In this document: positions 1 to 14,800 of the stretch, one piece after another
Position numbering within the stretch: position 1 is the first letter of the stretch
How the letters are laid out: each line of letters begins with the position of its first letter
Origin: Casuarius casuarius
Lineage: Eukaryota > Chordata > Aves > Casuariiformes > Casuariidae
NCBI GenBank assembly: GCA_003342895.1
Contig: PTFA01000087.1
Span: 830,708-894,707, forward strand
Reading direction: 5' to 3'
DNA length: 64,000 bases
Notes under the pieces: generated by a model
Database searches by the model: none
Seen by the model: the letters and a program-made list of their open reading frames with translations, nothing else
Told to the model about the DNA's origin: nothing
Program-made: the position numbers and the translations under genes

Positions 1-3000
1 CTGATCTCAGCCTTAAGTTAAAATGGTGACAAAGTGTAAGAACATTGATAAGTAGGATAAAGAACAGTATTTCTACTGGCTTCAAATGAAGATCAAATGA
101 ATAACAACAGAGAATTCAAACTATACTGTCAGTGGTTGAGAAATGATACTACACAATTTTTTATAGAAAAATTAAATTTACTAATGATGAATAAGTGCTT
201 TGTGTGTGCTATTATTAATATAGATCCAGAACTTTTTTTTTACTTAATCTTACCACAAGCTAAATTACAATTAACTTCAGTCAGACATTTATTTAAGCAA
301 AAGCTAAGGAAGAATCAAGGGCTCTGTTGCATTATCCATCCTTTAAAAAGAGCTTCCCCTTACTCTGCAGATAAAGATATGTAGAGACATTAAGACATGT
401 TAATAAAACATATTGAAAAATATTACTAAATACTAAAGTACTGTAATAACTAATATTATTATTCCAATGTCTAAATGTCATGGAATAATGAATACTACAC
501 TAATCATTTAATTAGATTAGAGGATCATCACTATAAAATGTCAAGACAAAGTTACTGTCAATATTTCTCTAATGAGTTGCACAATATTATCTGTAAGTAG
601 AATTGAATTCTTTTTCTAAAGCCTACTTACGATATTGTTTCCTTCTTCTCCACCCCGCCTTCTTATAACTGTCTTTGGGAATGCTGGGTTAGATGCCTGT
701 GTTTAAGAAGAAATGCGAGATCTCTGAAATAGGGTGTTAGTTCATAGCTCTGAAGTTCATCACCTTTTGAAATGAATCCGCAGAGTTCCACAGCTCACCA
801 GAATCTCCTCTGAAGTCTAATTTGTACGTATAGCCTAATGATTGTCTAAAGAGCCTTGCTTTTTACATGTGTGTCTTTGTACAAGTGCTATTCACTGACA
901 TCCGTACACAGACATACTGTTCTCTGCTTCAGTGATATAAGCAGCAGTCTCAAAGCCAGGATTTGGGGAGAATGTGCTTGACATTAGATAGCTGATAACC
1001 TAAGAAAATCATTTAAAGGTAGTTTCTACTTCCAGGTTGACCAGCATAAGGGTGAATCAACATTGTCAGGAGTATAAATGCAGATAAATATTTGTGAAGC
1101 TCAGATCAGAATTTCACCTTTTGTGGATGTGTCACCTTTTTGTAAATCAGAATGTCACCTGTTGTTTCTCTCAGCTGTTATCAAATGCCCATTGCTTGAT
1201 ACTCTTCTGTCTTATAGGTTTCTGGGGATACCATACTAATGGAGTGTTCCATGCTGGAATTCATTTTATACTGTAACTGCAGAACAGGATTATATCTCCC
1301 AGGAAAATCCCATATTTTTATTTTGAAAACATTTTCCTTTGATTGAAGCAATGAGCACCTGATTGAAAGTCCACTGAAATGCAAAAATGTATCTTTTAAA
1401 AAAAAAAAGATCAGAGAAGATCTTTAGAGATCATAGTCTATAAAGATGCATTTGAAAGAATTACACATGCACTGTAACTATAAAACATACTGTAATTCAT
1501 CTTACCAGCATTATGAAACCACTTATCTAAAGAAAAAAAAAACAGCCTGAGAAAGCATAAGTATATTTGTTTTTATAGAGCATATTAGCTACACAGATGC
1601 CTCTTAAAGGAGCTTCTCATCCAAAGTTAGCGCTCCTATTAACATTTAATATTCTCTTTTCCTCCTTTGTACCAAAGTATCAGATGATGGACAAAGATAG
1701 CCTGAGGACTGAAGATGCAGGGCTTAGTTATAACAGTCTTACTTTTATACAGCACTTTCTCATCCAGATGAAACTGGGCCATAGCCAAATTGCTTTATAA
1801 GCAAGTTCAGAGCTCATAAAAGTGGTTAAGGTTACAACGACTTGAATTGTTCCTGTTTCTATCAGGCTTAATTTAGAACATATATGTGTGTAATCAGGTA
1901 TGTACGTGCTTATTTGCTTTTACACTTCAACCTGACCTGCAAGAATAGGGTCCTACCAGCTCTCTATATGGCTCCATTCAGTCTTATGGCTGTTATACTG
2001 AGATCTAAAGTCACTGAAACCTGGACTTCTAAATCTATATTAGACTATTTTAGTTAAATATAACAATTACATTTGTAATGCAGGTTAAATGGGTAAAAAA
2101 AATAAAAGTCTCATTTCACATACAAGGCTTAGTTATCCAAACTAGAGATTTTTTTTAATCTTCACTAGAATTCTAACTTGGACAATAGGAGTTACGGCAT
2201 TTGGGCAAACCTTGAATTTTAGGTTGAAAAGGCTTCCTGGAATGAAATACAGTGTTTGTGATAGACTTATGGCACAGAGTACAAATACCCTCCAAATAAC
2301 ATGGAAAAAGAGTAAAGCACAGTGAGTAAAAGAAACTGGATGCCCTTCTCTTCATTGCGTACATCTTACATTGCTGCAATTAATATTTATCTTTGTATTG
2401 TATTGCAGCTGGACATAGAAATCCCATGAGAGACACTGTCTTCACTGTGAAAGACTCTATACAAATACCAGATAATAGCCTCCATCCTGAAAAACCTGCA
2501 GTATGAATAGGTAAGTGAGGAAGGATAGAGATATGCACAGAGAGTGGATGTTTCTAACTGGAAGAACACCTTTTAGATTACCATTGTCCCATTGGAGACA
2601 TTACTCGAAAAGCCTTGAATGTCAAAGATTTGTTTTCCAAATGATCCTTCGGTTTTAAAGTTTGTTTTATACACTGATTTCTGAACAGTTTGATCCACAC
2701 TCCTTCCTCCACTGATGCACACCCTACCACGGGGAAAAATCTGTGCAGCCAGTATACCTCTCTCTTCATGCAGTCCAACTCCATTACACCCTACAGGAAG
2801 ATAAAGTCTTTTTTCCCTTTCCCCGGGACTGCCTTCACTTCAGCTCAAGCTTAAGAGTACTCAGAACAGAATGGTTTTCCACCATGCATGGAGAGAAACA
2901 GCCAGGGCTCATTGTCATCTTTGTGCCATGGCAGAAGAGTTATTTTTTGATCCAACCCCAGATCTCAGACCTGACCTCATTAACTTCTCCCTTCCCAAGG

Positions 3001-4290
3001 ACCCATGTCTTCCATTCTTCTGAATAAACCCTGCAACTAGCAGTGATCTAGTTTGGATGGCCGTACTTGCAGCTGCTGTTATTGCTAAGATGCTTTGGAC
3101 TAAAATCTGCTTTCACTCTCCTCCTCCCCTTTCTGCTCTTGCAGAAGTCACTGAAGATATTTTAAAACAAATAAACAACAGAGATGAATTATGGAGCAGA
3201 GATTCTAAAAACAAGCGTTTCTAAAAAGCCATTTCCCACTGGCAGTGTCCTTTAGTCTGCAGATGCATGCTTAAAGCAATACATGGTGACCATGTGGTCA
3301 CAGCTAATGAAAGGCCTGTTTGTTAAAGTTGCACTTGTTGGCACAAAGGATTGCAAACTCTGTGGGGAACACTGAGAAGCTTGTAAACATAACGCATTTA
3401 AAGGATGTGGAGCAAAAACTTGAAAGGGGAATTGTTTTCAGATAATGAATGACTAGGTAAGAACTAGGAAAAGGAGCATTAAAAAAGTTAGATTATAATA
3501 ACTAGGGCTGTTTCGGCATTGCCTGATCATTTCCACTGAACTTAAGTGACTTCTATTTCTGTCTTGATTAAACATGAACCATGATATAGTACTACATTGT
3601 TAATTGATATTTTACTGTATTAACTATTATTGTACTTGTGCAACATTTTATGATATAATTTATGCCCACTGAAGTCAGTGTGTAAATGCTCTCGTGGCTA
3701 ATGGATCAGAAGTATGATGTCGAAAATAATTCAAGATATTCTACAGAAAAAAAAATCATTATGCTTATTCATGGTTGAAGGGGAGTGAGAGACCTCTCAC
3801 TAGGTCAGTGCGAGAGCTTGGAGTGAAACCAGTAAAACGTTTACTGAAATTACATGCGCTTTGTGGATAGGATGCCCATAACATTAATAGCACTAGTAAT
3901 TCTAGAAAGGGAGGACTAAAAATGTATCTAGTGAAGATAAAGAAGAAACATAGATAAAGAGCACTGTTACTACCCAAGAATGAACCTGTTTCTCTGACTT
4001 AGATTTAATCTAGCTTCAGCCGATCTGTACTCTGTTCACTTTTAAATTACAATGCCATTACTGAGTCCCTCATAAAAGAAGATGACATTTTACAGTGGGG
4101 TTAGGCAATGACTGCCTAAATAAATATTGTGTTCAGATCTACATGTGATAAAAACATTTTAGTGCAGTTTTCAGTATCACTCACCATTTGGGCCCAGTTG
4201 TTAATGCACCCAGCTACACAGTACACGTAATCTGGTCTGGAAATCCCAGAGTCATGATGGATTTGTATCTCAGCTGTCCGAAGTTGAAAA
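1..4290. other. Non-coding, A+T-rich intergenic DNA
   Basis: No reading frame here exceeds about 95 codons. None shows a recognisable domain, a codon-use pattern or splice sites that would argue for an exon. The base composition is A+T-rich with short homopolymer runs. No clear transposon was recognised by eye. Very old or short repeat fragments could have been missed. Confidence 0.6.
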
Positions 4291-4293
4291 GTG

Positions 4294-4347
4294 CTATTCC
4301 CATTTTACAGCTGCAGATCCGAAGCACAGAGTAAATTGACAGATTTG
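4294..4347 (-). repeat. MIR-like SINE relic (fragment)
   Basis: The plus strand reads 'cccattttacag' followed by a 'gaagcacagagtaaattgacag' type segment. This resembles the reverse complement of the MIR tail, which has a '...tcatctgtaaaatggg' block and a 'gtcacttaacctctctg' block. Only this part is recognisable and it is strongly diverged, as expected for an ancient CORE-SINE in a bird. Identification is by eye. Confidence 0.5.
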
Positions 4348-5038
4348 TGGAAGAACTGAAGAGATAGAAAGGGAATGACGCAGGAACTGCATCTCTTTTC
4401 CATCCTTTATCAGAGGTTGACAGCTTAGTGTGAGTTATGTGCCAGAGCCTATTTTTCTGTCTTAAATGACTGGTTCAGCACACTGCTAGAAGCCCAGAGA
4501 GCTTGGAGATGCTCCCAAGCTGTTTGGCTGAGAGATGACAGCCTGGCCTGCCACTGTAGGATGCAGCAACTTGAGATGAGCTGGGAACTCAGAGGGACCT
4601 CAAAGGAGCTCAGAGCCACTAAATCTCACTGATACCGCTTTCACAATATTGTGGTTACCTGTTCCTAGGCCTGCAGTGGCCCTGCTGCGACATCCAAAAT
4701 TCAGCCATGTGCCAAGTTCGGCATTGAAGCAAAGCGTTTTTGAACCCTTTACTAGAAAGGTGGTACCATTTTCCACTTTGAAACCATATAACAATGGTGG
4801 GTGGAGAGAAGGCTGCAAGGTCCATGTGAGACCTGATACTTGGAGCAGACCAGCAGCAGCAGACTTCAAGTGGACAACAGTCCTGGCCTCTTCTGGCTCA
4901 CAAGGGGCAGGCAGCAGGCTGGAGGAGCTGTACAGGCTGTGCGTGTATGTGGGCTGTGAGTACCGTTACACTCAGCTGCCTTTTCCATTCTTGTTTGCTT
5001 TCTCATGAAGACATTTCACACTGTCACTAACTCCACTC

Positions 5039-5505
5039 TGTCAGGACACTGTTAGAGCCAGCTGCCCCCTCAGGGCTGGTATCAGCAGAGGCTCCCTGTG
5101 ACAGCAGGGCAGGGCCTCACCAGCCAGGGCCTGTCCTACCACCCCACAAGGAAGCAGGGCAGCCTCAGATCACCATGCAAGTTCGTGGCGATGAGGCAGG
5201 CCCAAGGTCAAGCTAGGAAGTCAATCTACAGGTCAGGATCAGGTCCAGTGACAGCAACCAGGGTCAGACACAGTCTGGTGGTCAGGGAGCAGGTCCAAGG
5301 TCAAAAAAAAGGGGCAAGGGGGGTAGCAGAGCTGGAGATCAGCCCCCACAGCATGGCTCAGGCAGGAGCTGAGAGCCTGGGGCTGAGCTTAAATGGAGCT
5401 CCATGGGCAGGGTGTGGGGGGAGGCTCCAGGTGAGGCTTGTCAGGTCCATTAAGGCCTGTTGGTGCATTCAGGACCTTGACATGTCAGTGGAGTTGCCTC
5501 CATTC
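5039..5505 (+). repeat. Dispersed G+C-rich repeat family, copy 1 (LTR-like)
   Basis: This block shares long stretches with two other blocks in the window, near 36.3 kb and 47.2 kb. Shared features include 'cagggcagggcctcaccagc', 'aggtccaaggtcaa' and 'agggtcagacacag'. It begins TGTCAGGA and has TTGACA close to its far end at 5477-5482. These ends are short inverted termini of LTR type. A possible imperfect target duplication is TCCACTC (5032-5038) against TCCATTC (5499-5505), but the right boundary is uncertain. The reading frame at 5098-5529 is a by-product of the G+C-rich repeat and is not called as a gene. Confidence 0.65.
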
Positions 5506-6793
5506 ACAAGGCCAGTGAAAGAGCATTAAGTCTGAAAGATGTCATGCTGGTACTATTTCTTTTTATAAATGGCTTCCTTTAGAGGTTTGCATAGCAGAGG
5601 ACAAAAACTGTACATTTTAGCTGAAAGAGAAATACACATTTTAATCACCTGCTACTTGTTTGCTGACTTAAAGCTGCCATTACCCTAGGAGAATAAGGGA
5701 AGAGAAAGCCCATGTCTCCCTTGGAAATCCATATTCAGTAAAGTGGGAACATTTCAACACATGTAATTGATTTATGCTCCAAGAAAATGAATAATTTTTT
5801 TCCTCCCCACTCCTAAGCTGCTTGATTGGAAAGTAATTGCTCTGCTTTCAGGAGGCAAAGAAAGTTACATATCCAAGGCTTACGTCAAAGCTGGTAGCCC
5901 CAGTGCCACATCAAAGCCACACAAAGGTGGTTGTGAGTGAAACCAGACAAGTGTGGTGATAGTCAGTCAGCATGAGAACTGGCCAACTGAGACAATATTT
6001 ATACATCTGCAGGGAGTATATTTTATTTAGTGTTTAGAAGATGGTCATTTGATTTACCAGAACTTGAGTTTGTTTGGTGGGGATGAAGGGGGGCTGTGAA
6101 TGTCCAACCAGATGTTCTGGTTGAAGACTCCCATGCTGGTTTCTTACTCCCCGTTGCCACCTAGTGAATTCAGAAGCGATTTCGTGCCTGCTTTGGGTTT
6201 GTTTTTTCTTTTTCCTGTTCGAGCTTTTTGCTTGTCAGTTTGTTTTCTGAGATAAAAATAAAATAAAAGGAAAGCCTGAAAAGTATAACCATTGTAGGGA
6301 AGGAATTAGAAGTGGAAAGAGGCTTTTCTGGCAGAGATTTTCAGGTCTGATATTCTGCTATCTGCCCAAACACACACAAACCCAGGGAAACTCTTATAAC
6401 TTCCCAGGCTGAGAGATTTTTTTATGTTCCTCCAAGTGCAGATTGTGTGCCTTGTACCTCACCATTACAGTAGGATGTGCTGTTGCTTCCTGTCCTCCCA
6501 CTGCCACAACAGGCTTCTTCCTTTTCAGCCCGTGCCCTTAGCTATTCTGGCTTCTTTGTTCTTCCTCTCTGCTTCTGTTCTCTCTGCGCTTGCCAGTCTT
6601 GGTCTTCATGGTACCTTCTCCCTTACTGTGAGCAAGATACCCTTCTCCATGTTACGTATGGGAAGTAAATATCCTCTTCGGTAGCCCTGATATGTTTTAG
6701 CAGTAGGAATGAAACTCCCTTCTGATCAGTCCTAATTCTGACCCCTCTCATGGCCCCCGAATCGTCAGAACGGAGGTATGATACAAGGAGAGC

Positions 6794-6920
6794 TTCTGGC
6801 TAAGGTACTAGATTGAGCCTTGGGGGCTCCAGTGAGGTTCCTGAATCTCTTCCAACCTTTTTGTGTGACTTTGGCAAGTCACTTAATTATCGTGTGCCTC
6901 TATTGCCCTATCCTGGGAAT
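6794..6920 (+). repeat. MIR-type SINE relic
   Basis: The segment has a tRNA-derived-looking left part ('ctggctaaggtactagattg') and then the MIR-like core 'tgtgtgactttggcaagtca' followed by 'cttaatta...gtgcctctattgccc'. This matches the known MIR order: the gtgtgac-cttgggcaagtcactt block, then the cctcagtttcc block. It is strongly diverged, consistent with an insertion older than modern birds. Confidence 0.7.
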
Positions 6921-7379
6921 GTTCCTTGTCTTTATGATTTGTGTTATGAGCCTGCTTTTATCATAAAAAATGTGGCAACATGAAATGGACAACACGGAAC
7001 TTGTCAGCAGATATAGTATCGCGGTATCTGATATATAACATTTACCTCTCTGCACTAAAGCAAAGCCTGGTTGAATTCTCCATGCCTTTGTTGCCATCTG
7101 GCTCTCTTTTCCTAGTTTGTTCCATTATTTTCCTTATGCTTTGAAGTTCTCAAAGGCAATATGGAGTATAGGGTAAGTAAAACACCCTGCACTTCTGGTC
7201 CTTAGCAAAATAAGAGCTTATAGACTCATTATAGTCTGACAACACTTAGGTTACAAATAGCAACCCTATTGATTTGCATTGGTACCTAAGAGATTGTTTG
7301 AGAAACATTGCACTTTACATGTTAGTAATTTGATCAACGAAAGAAAGCTCTCAACCAGATAATGCCTCAAATAAACCTG

Positions 7380-7640
7380 CCTTGTTCAATTTAATAATAA
7401 ATGAAGCAATAAATTACAGGACTGAAACACTTGAAAATCTCAGAAGCAAAAATAGTCACCCCTTGCAAACTGCAAACATTGATTTAATTGTATCTTTGGA
7501 GGGGAAAGGCTTGACCGCAGAGGTGCTTCATTTATAAATTGCAGAATATCTGCTGATTACAAAAGCTGGTGGAATTAAAAGATCATTTTCCTCAAAGAAA
7601 GCACACATTTATTTTAGGAGAATAATCTTTCTGGAGTGGT
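7380..7640. promoter_or_regulatory. Possible conserved non-coding element
   Basis: This is a non-repetitive A+T-rich block with closely packed homeodomain-like cores and balanced composition: 'caataaattacagg', 'gatttaattgta', 'atttataaattgcag', 'gctgattac'. It has no coding potential. The look resembles vertebrate developmental enhancers, but this is a pattern impression without alignment. Confidence 0.2.
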
Positions 7641-8769
7641 ATCTCAGCCTGAGAGAATATAGTAGCTGAAGTCAGAAGATTAATAGGTGTTTTCATACTT
7701 TGTAGTTCCAAGGCATTTTACAGCTAAAGATTTCAAAACACAGTACTTACATATGGATGTGTCACTGCTATATATGAAAAGATCCTGGCACATTCAACTT
7801 ACAAAAAAAAGGCTCTAAGGTAATGACTTCTGTGTATTTGAGGTGCACCAAGGACATCTGGTATATATGCACATTCCAGTTATCTGTAGGCAGTATTTAT
7901 CAAGAAGTGTATAATAGGTCACTAATTTCACTTGCCCATTAAGTTTTTTTCCCCCCAGTGCTGGCTAACTACTGTTGGCAGGAGCATAAAAGTAGCAGAA
8001 AACTGTCCTTTATGTCAGAGAATGGACACTGCTGATAAAATTGCAAGTAAGCTAAGACTGGCAGAATGGTGTATGATGATAGTGCTAAGGCAACACACAA
8101 ACTGACCTTGGGAGTCTAGTAAAATGCACAGCCAAATACAGCCCTGAAGAAGGAATGTAAACCTTGCCTATGGATAGGGGATCACCAAGATGAGATCGGT
8201 GACTCTGAGAAGGCTTGAAAAAACACAGTGAAGAAGCAACTGACCCAGAGTGAGAGGGCTGCTATCGGGGTGCTGAGATAGGTAGAAATCCTTTCTGAGT
8301 GCAAACTGGGAGCGCAAACTTTTTGTGGGTGCAAACTTTTTTCTTAAAAAATAAGACAATGTAAGGAGCCCTGGAAGTAACATGACGGTCTGGAGAAAAT
8401 TTCATAAATCTCTTATGAAAAAGGTTTCAGTTTGTCAAAAAAAAGAAACATCAAGAAGAACTTGGTAACTGCATGTGAGTGCCTCTGTGGGAAGAACAGA
8501 CTAGGTACTTTCAATCTGTTGCTTTCATCTAAGAGAAAGGCAGGAAGAAGTGCGGAAGGAAAATGAAGCCTGACAAACACAAATGAAAAACCGGTTGTGA
8601 CTTTTTCAGCATAATCCTGAACTAATTGAACAAACTATGACAAATGATGCAGTAATGAATTACTGATGGATTCAAATCTTTATTGGATAACTGTAAGATA
8701 TAAAACTGAAGTCACTTCGGTAGTGGGTCAGTAGGACAAATAATCACGTCCTGTAACACACAGGAGTGA

Positions 8770-8820
8770 GACTGAATCATGTAATGCTTCCTTCTGGCCT
8801 CAGACTTCATGAATCTGAGT
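8770..8820 (+). repeat. CR1-like 3' tail relic
   Basis: The phrase 'cttccttctggcctcagact' followed by 'tcatgaatctgag' resembles the conserved 3' end of older sauropsid CR1 elements, which has a 'ccttctggcctt...tatgaatctatga' type sequence. Only the extreme tail is recognisable, as expected for a 5'-truncated old insertion. Confidence 0.5.
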
Positions 8821-11800
8821 TTAAACTGCGCATTTTTAACAAGAATAATTTTCAGCTTCCCTGAGAACATTAGCATTACACCACTGTCATCCCTTTTCCA
8901 GACATTTTACTATGCTCCAAAAGAGTTACAACACTAGAATTTATAGTGGTATAGATGTTATTCTTCCAAATTTAAACTTTCATATTCAGAATGTATTTCC
9001 TCATAATATAGGATATGATTCTATTCTCACTTAGTGGATTTATCTCACTTTATTTCACATACATTATTGTAACTGAGTTACTTTTGAATTAGTCAATAGT
9101 ATAATTGCAGTCATTTTTCCCATTAATTAAGAATTTTTGGAGGTTTGGATATTTCCTAACAAAATAAATTACTATTTAACTCTTAAAGAGATTCTGTCTT
9201 TCATTGCAGGGGAGTTCTAGTTAAGGTTGTAATGTATTTTTTTATGGGAAGAAAGGGAATATTCTGCATCTTGAACGTATTATATAAAAATTGTCTTAAA
9301 TTAGATGGAAAGAGAACAAAAGAGTAGAAGTCTCAAATGAGAGTGAGGAGAGCAATAGTAAGTATGCAAAAACATAGCTTTTACTATCCTGTCGTGATTC
9401 TTACATGCAGTATTCAACCTGATTGCCAGCCTCCGAGCAAAATCTTTTTGCCCTTTATTCTACCCCTCTTTACAAAGCAGAGGAACTTGTCTATTTGTAT
9501 AAAAGGAAATTCTTAGCTGAGGGGACGTCAGAAGAAGAGTACTGCCTTGTACCGGAAATTTTCTTTCGCCTGTGGAGATTCCTCGGTTTTGGTGAAGTAG
9601 CCGCTAACCGAAATGAAATGGCAATAGCTCCCTCTAGTGAATTCAGCTCCCACACGCATGCAGGTGTGCAATCGCTGGGGCTCTCACGGTTTTTTTGCTG
9701 GAACATCCCCAAACCTGTTTTTCAAATTCAGTGCTCTCACATACTCATTGTAAAACAAAACATGCAAATATAAATCCCTAAGACTTCTGGAAAGCTTGAA
9801 ATTACATCTGTATCCAACTATGTGACCCTGTAGTCCATATTCTGCACTGGCTTGGCTTTGGGCCAGTCAACAACCAAACCATTCCCCGACAGCCATCAGG
9901 CTTTCCCTGCTTTATGCTGATAAGAACTGGCTTGAGAAGGAGTCTGCAGGTGGCCCTGTTAAGGTCATATTTTGTCCTCCTTCACAAGCAACAGAGAGTG
10001 AGGCCCAAGGGAGCTGTTTCCCTGTTTCGTTCTCTGAAAAGGGACTAACAAGGATGCTAAGAGGTATGAAGGAAGAGATTTTTAAGAAAGGCTGTCATAT
10101 TCTGTCATGCCTAACCATCAGCATCTTAAATGCTCCCCTGCCATTGAGATTGTGCATTTTAAGCTCACAACCTGTTCCCTTCTCTCATGCCAGCTAACAT
10201 TGCCTCTCTTGTTTCTCTCTTTCCAGCCACTGATCCTCACCTCTCTCCTTTCACTCCTTTTCTGCAAATGACAGGTACAACAGCAACAAAACAGAACTAG
10301 TGTTTCTGTTTGTCCTTCAAGATAAAATAAACTTGAGAAAGGAAGCACCAGTTATCCTGAACACTGAGATATGAACTGTGTCTCCATGGTTATTACTATT
10401 TGTGCTGCATATACCTCTTGGGAAATCTAATGTTGCTATAAATACAGCAATGTTTCATTGCCACCCAGTTATTTTATTGCTTTTCCCTTCTTCGCTGTTA
10501 AACCGATTTGATATTTTGCACTGATATTAATTAGTCAAGGCTGCATCCTGCAAGGTGCTGAATAACACACTTCAGGTAAAGCAGTCATGGAGAGCTAATT
10601 TCCCCTGTCTCTGAGAACAGAATGAGGCAGTAGCTAAAGTGGAAATAATATTCCCCAAACTTAACTCCTGTGATCTCTTAAACTCACAGTGTAATTCTAA
10701 GCTTCCTCCCAGAGAGAGGTATAAATGTCTCTACTGCTGACAAGCACCGCTCAACAAACACTTTTATGGCCATCTTTCATAACCAGTGTGCGATTCAGAA
10801 TGTGAATGTGGCTGTAGGCATACAGCAAGATTCACATGTTCTTCTTGTGTGGCATTGGATTGATTCAAGCAGATTGAAACTTAAAGTTTCCTGGGCTGCC
10901 ATACTCACTGCAGGGTGGAGAAGACATCTGAGAGAGGTGGAAGAGAATCTGACAGCTGAGACTCCAGAAAGTGTTGGGCTAAATTATGTAGCTAATGTTA
11001 AACTAGGACTAAATTAAATGCACCATGATGTTGGTCTTATTCTTAGTGCATGTGTGCAGTAGCATCTCTTACCTTGAATTAAGTAGTAAGCTAACATATA
11101 TTAAAGCTGGTGAGGAAGGAAGGAAGCTTTGGTTTTGATTTTGAATTAAGAAGGCATTATCTGGTGAAATTATTTTGGATAGGACAGATTAGAGATGATA
11201 GCATTTGGAAAAAAAAAACCCTACTTGTTCATCTAAGTTCAGTTTCAAAGTCATTTTGAGGAGCTTTGGATCAAAGTCAGTTCATTCTCTGATAAATTTA
11301 GCTCAGTTCTCATTTGGCAGAAATCAAAATCAATGTAAAAATTCTCCAGGCAATTTGCATTCACAGTTTGCATATGAGTCAGGGTGCCTTCTATGTATTC
11401 AGAAGCACCAATCTGAGAAATACCCTTCATTACATTTTAGAAAAACTGTGCCACATGCTTATTTCTGTCAGTCTTCTCTGGTAAGCATACCTAAATAGTC
11501 CTTAGAGGGATTACAAAGTCAGCTGTCTGCTCTCTCCCCTGACTGCAAGGTGCTACTCCCCTTTTATTCAGAATATCCTGGTTTACTCCATACATCTTTA
11601 ACTCTTTGTTATACTTGGTATATATACACCATGTTTCCAGTCTCTAGATTTTTGTAGCTTTCTTAAACTACTTGCTGCAGAAGAAAATACTGCTATCTAT
11701 TGAAACTGCCATAGACTCCTGAAAGGCTGCAGGTCTCTGCTGCCTTTGCAAGATCATTCTCTGTATATCCATGTCCCTAGGGCAGAGAGCAAAATGGAAA

Positions 11801-14800
11801 TTTCTCAGAAATTGTGAAAGAAACAGGCATATGTGCTCTAAACCCCACTCCTGTCCCACTTAGCTGATTATCACTTGGCTCTTAGCAACTATTCCCATTC
11901 ATTGCTACTGCAAGAATAACATGAATTCACATACTGGAGATATTCCACCACTTACTGTGCTCCCTTCTGAGCATGTCAGTACCTCAGTTGATGCCAGAAG
12001 TGCTCGTGGGCAGAAGCTAATCATGAAGATATATAAAAATGTCAGAACAGAGTCTTATCTGTCAGGAAGACTTGGGATTCCATGGAGTTGTTCCAAGGCC
12101 TGCAGAAATCAGAAAAAATATTCCACTGATTTTATTCTAGAAGAAGACTGTATCTCATGTGCTAGTGTTATATCCTCTGGTATTAGAAATACATTCCAAG
12201 GTCCTCAGATAGTAAGATATATATGTTTCTTTTTTCCTGCCATACAACAGCACTCAGGTCATGATCTAGAACATTAGTTAGCTAGGTGCTATACAATCAC
12301 AAAATTAAAAACCTAGCCTTTCAACAAAAAACTAATCATTTTTTTCTTATTGATTCTTTAGACTTCACTGCCATGTAGAGTCTCTTGATTATCAATTTAG
12401 TATTACACTACCAAATATATAGATAAGAGCCTCCCACCTATCCTTAACGCAAGCAGCGAATTTCTGAAAAGTGAGTTTATGGAAATCAAGAGCAACGCTG
12501 AGTTTTACACCAAATGATAGCATGCCTACCAACAGGAGGGCCCTCATGCCCTTGAGGGACATCAGTTCAGTAGTCACTCAAGTTGCTTTCTCTGCAACTT
12601 CCCGTACTACTCCATCCGGCCTCCAGCAGTATCTTGAACCATTTCTGCAAAAAGTCTAACTTCTGCCATTAAGAAGTCTTTTAATAACAAAACAGAGAAG
12701 CAACTAACTGAGGTGAATATGGGGTCCAGATTTCCCAAAGGACAACTTAAATTTATTACTGCTAGTCAAACTTTGTTGGTTTGGGAAATGTAATTAGACC
12801 ATCCATTTCTCTGTGCCACAGGAAGAAACAGAATAGTCAAAAATAATTTCATGAGCACTAAATAATGCCAAGGCAGGTTTTATATAGTGATGCTGTATAG
12901 TATTGGTTGTATTCTCTTGTCTTCCCGTGCATGGAAAGCATGCAAGGTCTTTTTGTGCTCATCTGTTCTTGAGAAACTCTTTTTTATTACTGTGTTTGCA
13001 CATGCTAAGAGTAAGTTTTAACATGCAGTCTGAATTGAGATCTTGGAGAGAGAGTGGGAAGAGAGAGTGACCCAGTGAGGTGTGAAAAAGAAAAAATTCC
13101 CAATAGACACAAAGGACATCAGTTGAACAGTCCGACACTGGATTCAGGTCTGCAGGTCCTCTAGCAGTATTCTCTGCTCTGCACTGCACTGTCTGTCTCT
13201 TTAAAATGATACTTTTTATGCTTAATAGAAAAAGCAAATGTAATTAAATTAATAAGTAGGAAATGACTTTTGCTAAGGGATGTGCCCTAGGGAACTGTGC
13301 TCTGATAGACACAGAAGCTTCACCTGCCATGTACGTAGCAGTAAATGAAAAATGTCAGTGACTGTTTCTGTTGTACCTGGCACTTTCTAGTTTAAAGAGA
13401 ATTTACAAAGATGTATTGGAGAACTACTAGATAATGTAGAATGAAAGGTACTTTATCTATATTTGATAGCATTGTTCAATACCACAGGGATATCACTCAT
13501 GGATTTGAAACCTCAGAATGAATATGTAAATGAAACTATCAGTGGAAACATAATAGCTAGCGCTTTTCATATTTCAAAAAAAAAAAAACATTTATACCTC
13601 TTAAACAGCTTTCACAACTTCTAGAGCAGTAGGCATGCTGTGGCACACGCCTGATTTCAGATGAGTGAAGAGTAGTTGTTGAGGAATAGAACAATAAGCT
13701 AATACATGGCACCTCTAGTCATTGCTCAAAGCTTAACTGGGATGTATACCAGTAAGCATGAAATATTTCTCAATGGTAATGGCACATTCAAAAGATTCAG
13801 TGCATTTCTATAAAATACCAATTGGCTCAAAAAGTAAACACAGATGCTAACCACAGGAAGCTGTCAGAGATATTACTGAGAGCGTGACACACATTTTCTT
13901 AATGTACAAATCATCTGTAGTAAGAAGCTAAGGGATGTTTTGAAGAAACAGATTTCTATTATTTTAGGTACAAAGAGACTCTTTGCCTGTCTGCAAACAT
14001 CATGCTTTTTTCCCCTCTGGCAGCTATAAACTGAACAATGAAACATCAGCAACTGAACTGAGAGATGAAAGACACAAACCAATTGCTAACCACTTGGTTT
14101 AGAGATGAAGTCTTCTGATGAACAAATTATTTTGTAATTTTTCTCAATGGCACTTTTCACAGTTTCTTCAAACCAGTCTGGGAAAGCCAGGATGGCAGAC
14201 TAAGGAGACTGAGAGGACAATCCCTGGTGTGTGTGCTGTCTGTCTGAGGTGCTCCAAGTGCCTCACAGACAAATACGAAGAAGGCAAAATGTTCCTAGTT
14301 TGTGTTCAGAACAAGGATATTGCCTGTGTTCAACAGGTAACTAATAGCAAAGAAGTTCCCATTAATGCAATGCTGGGTGAGGTTCCGCAGAGAGCCAGGC
14401 AGATTAGCTCAGGCACTCTGTCAGGCTAATACTACAAATTAGGTGCCAGACTGGAGCTGGCTTATGTTCTGGATGATTGGGAGAGCAGGTTAAAAAAATA
14501 CACAGCTGTATGTATTCATAGCCACAGTGAGTTGGCTGCAAAAACTGAAGTAGAAACCACATGCCTAGATTCTTAGTGCCCTGCTCCTACAACCAAAATG
14601 AAAATAAAAAGGAGTGGCTTTTGCTATTGGATGTAAGAGAGTTAGAGGTCTTCATATGTGTTAATGATAGTACAGTACATTTATGGGTGCATCACTAGAT
14701 TCGCAACACAAAAATGATTGACTCGAAAGAGAGGAGCCAAAACAGAAATTGAATGGTATGTGTCGACCAACTCTTGATAAGCTTCGCTGGATGAATCTTC

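Noticed and set aside
5098..5529. 143-codon plus-strand frame
   Set aside because: It lies within copy 1 of the dispersed repeat. There is no domain and no conserved counterpart in the other copies.
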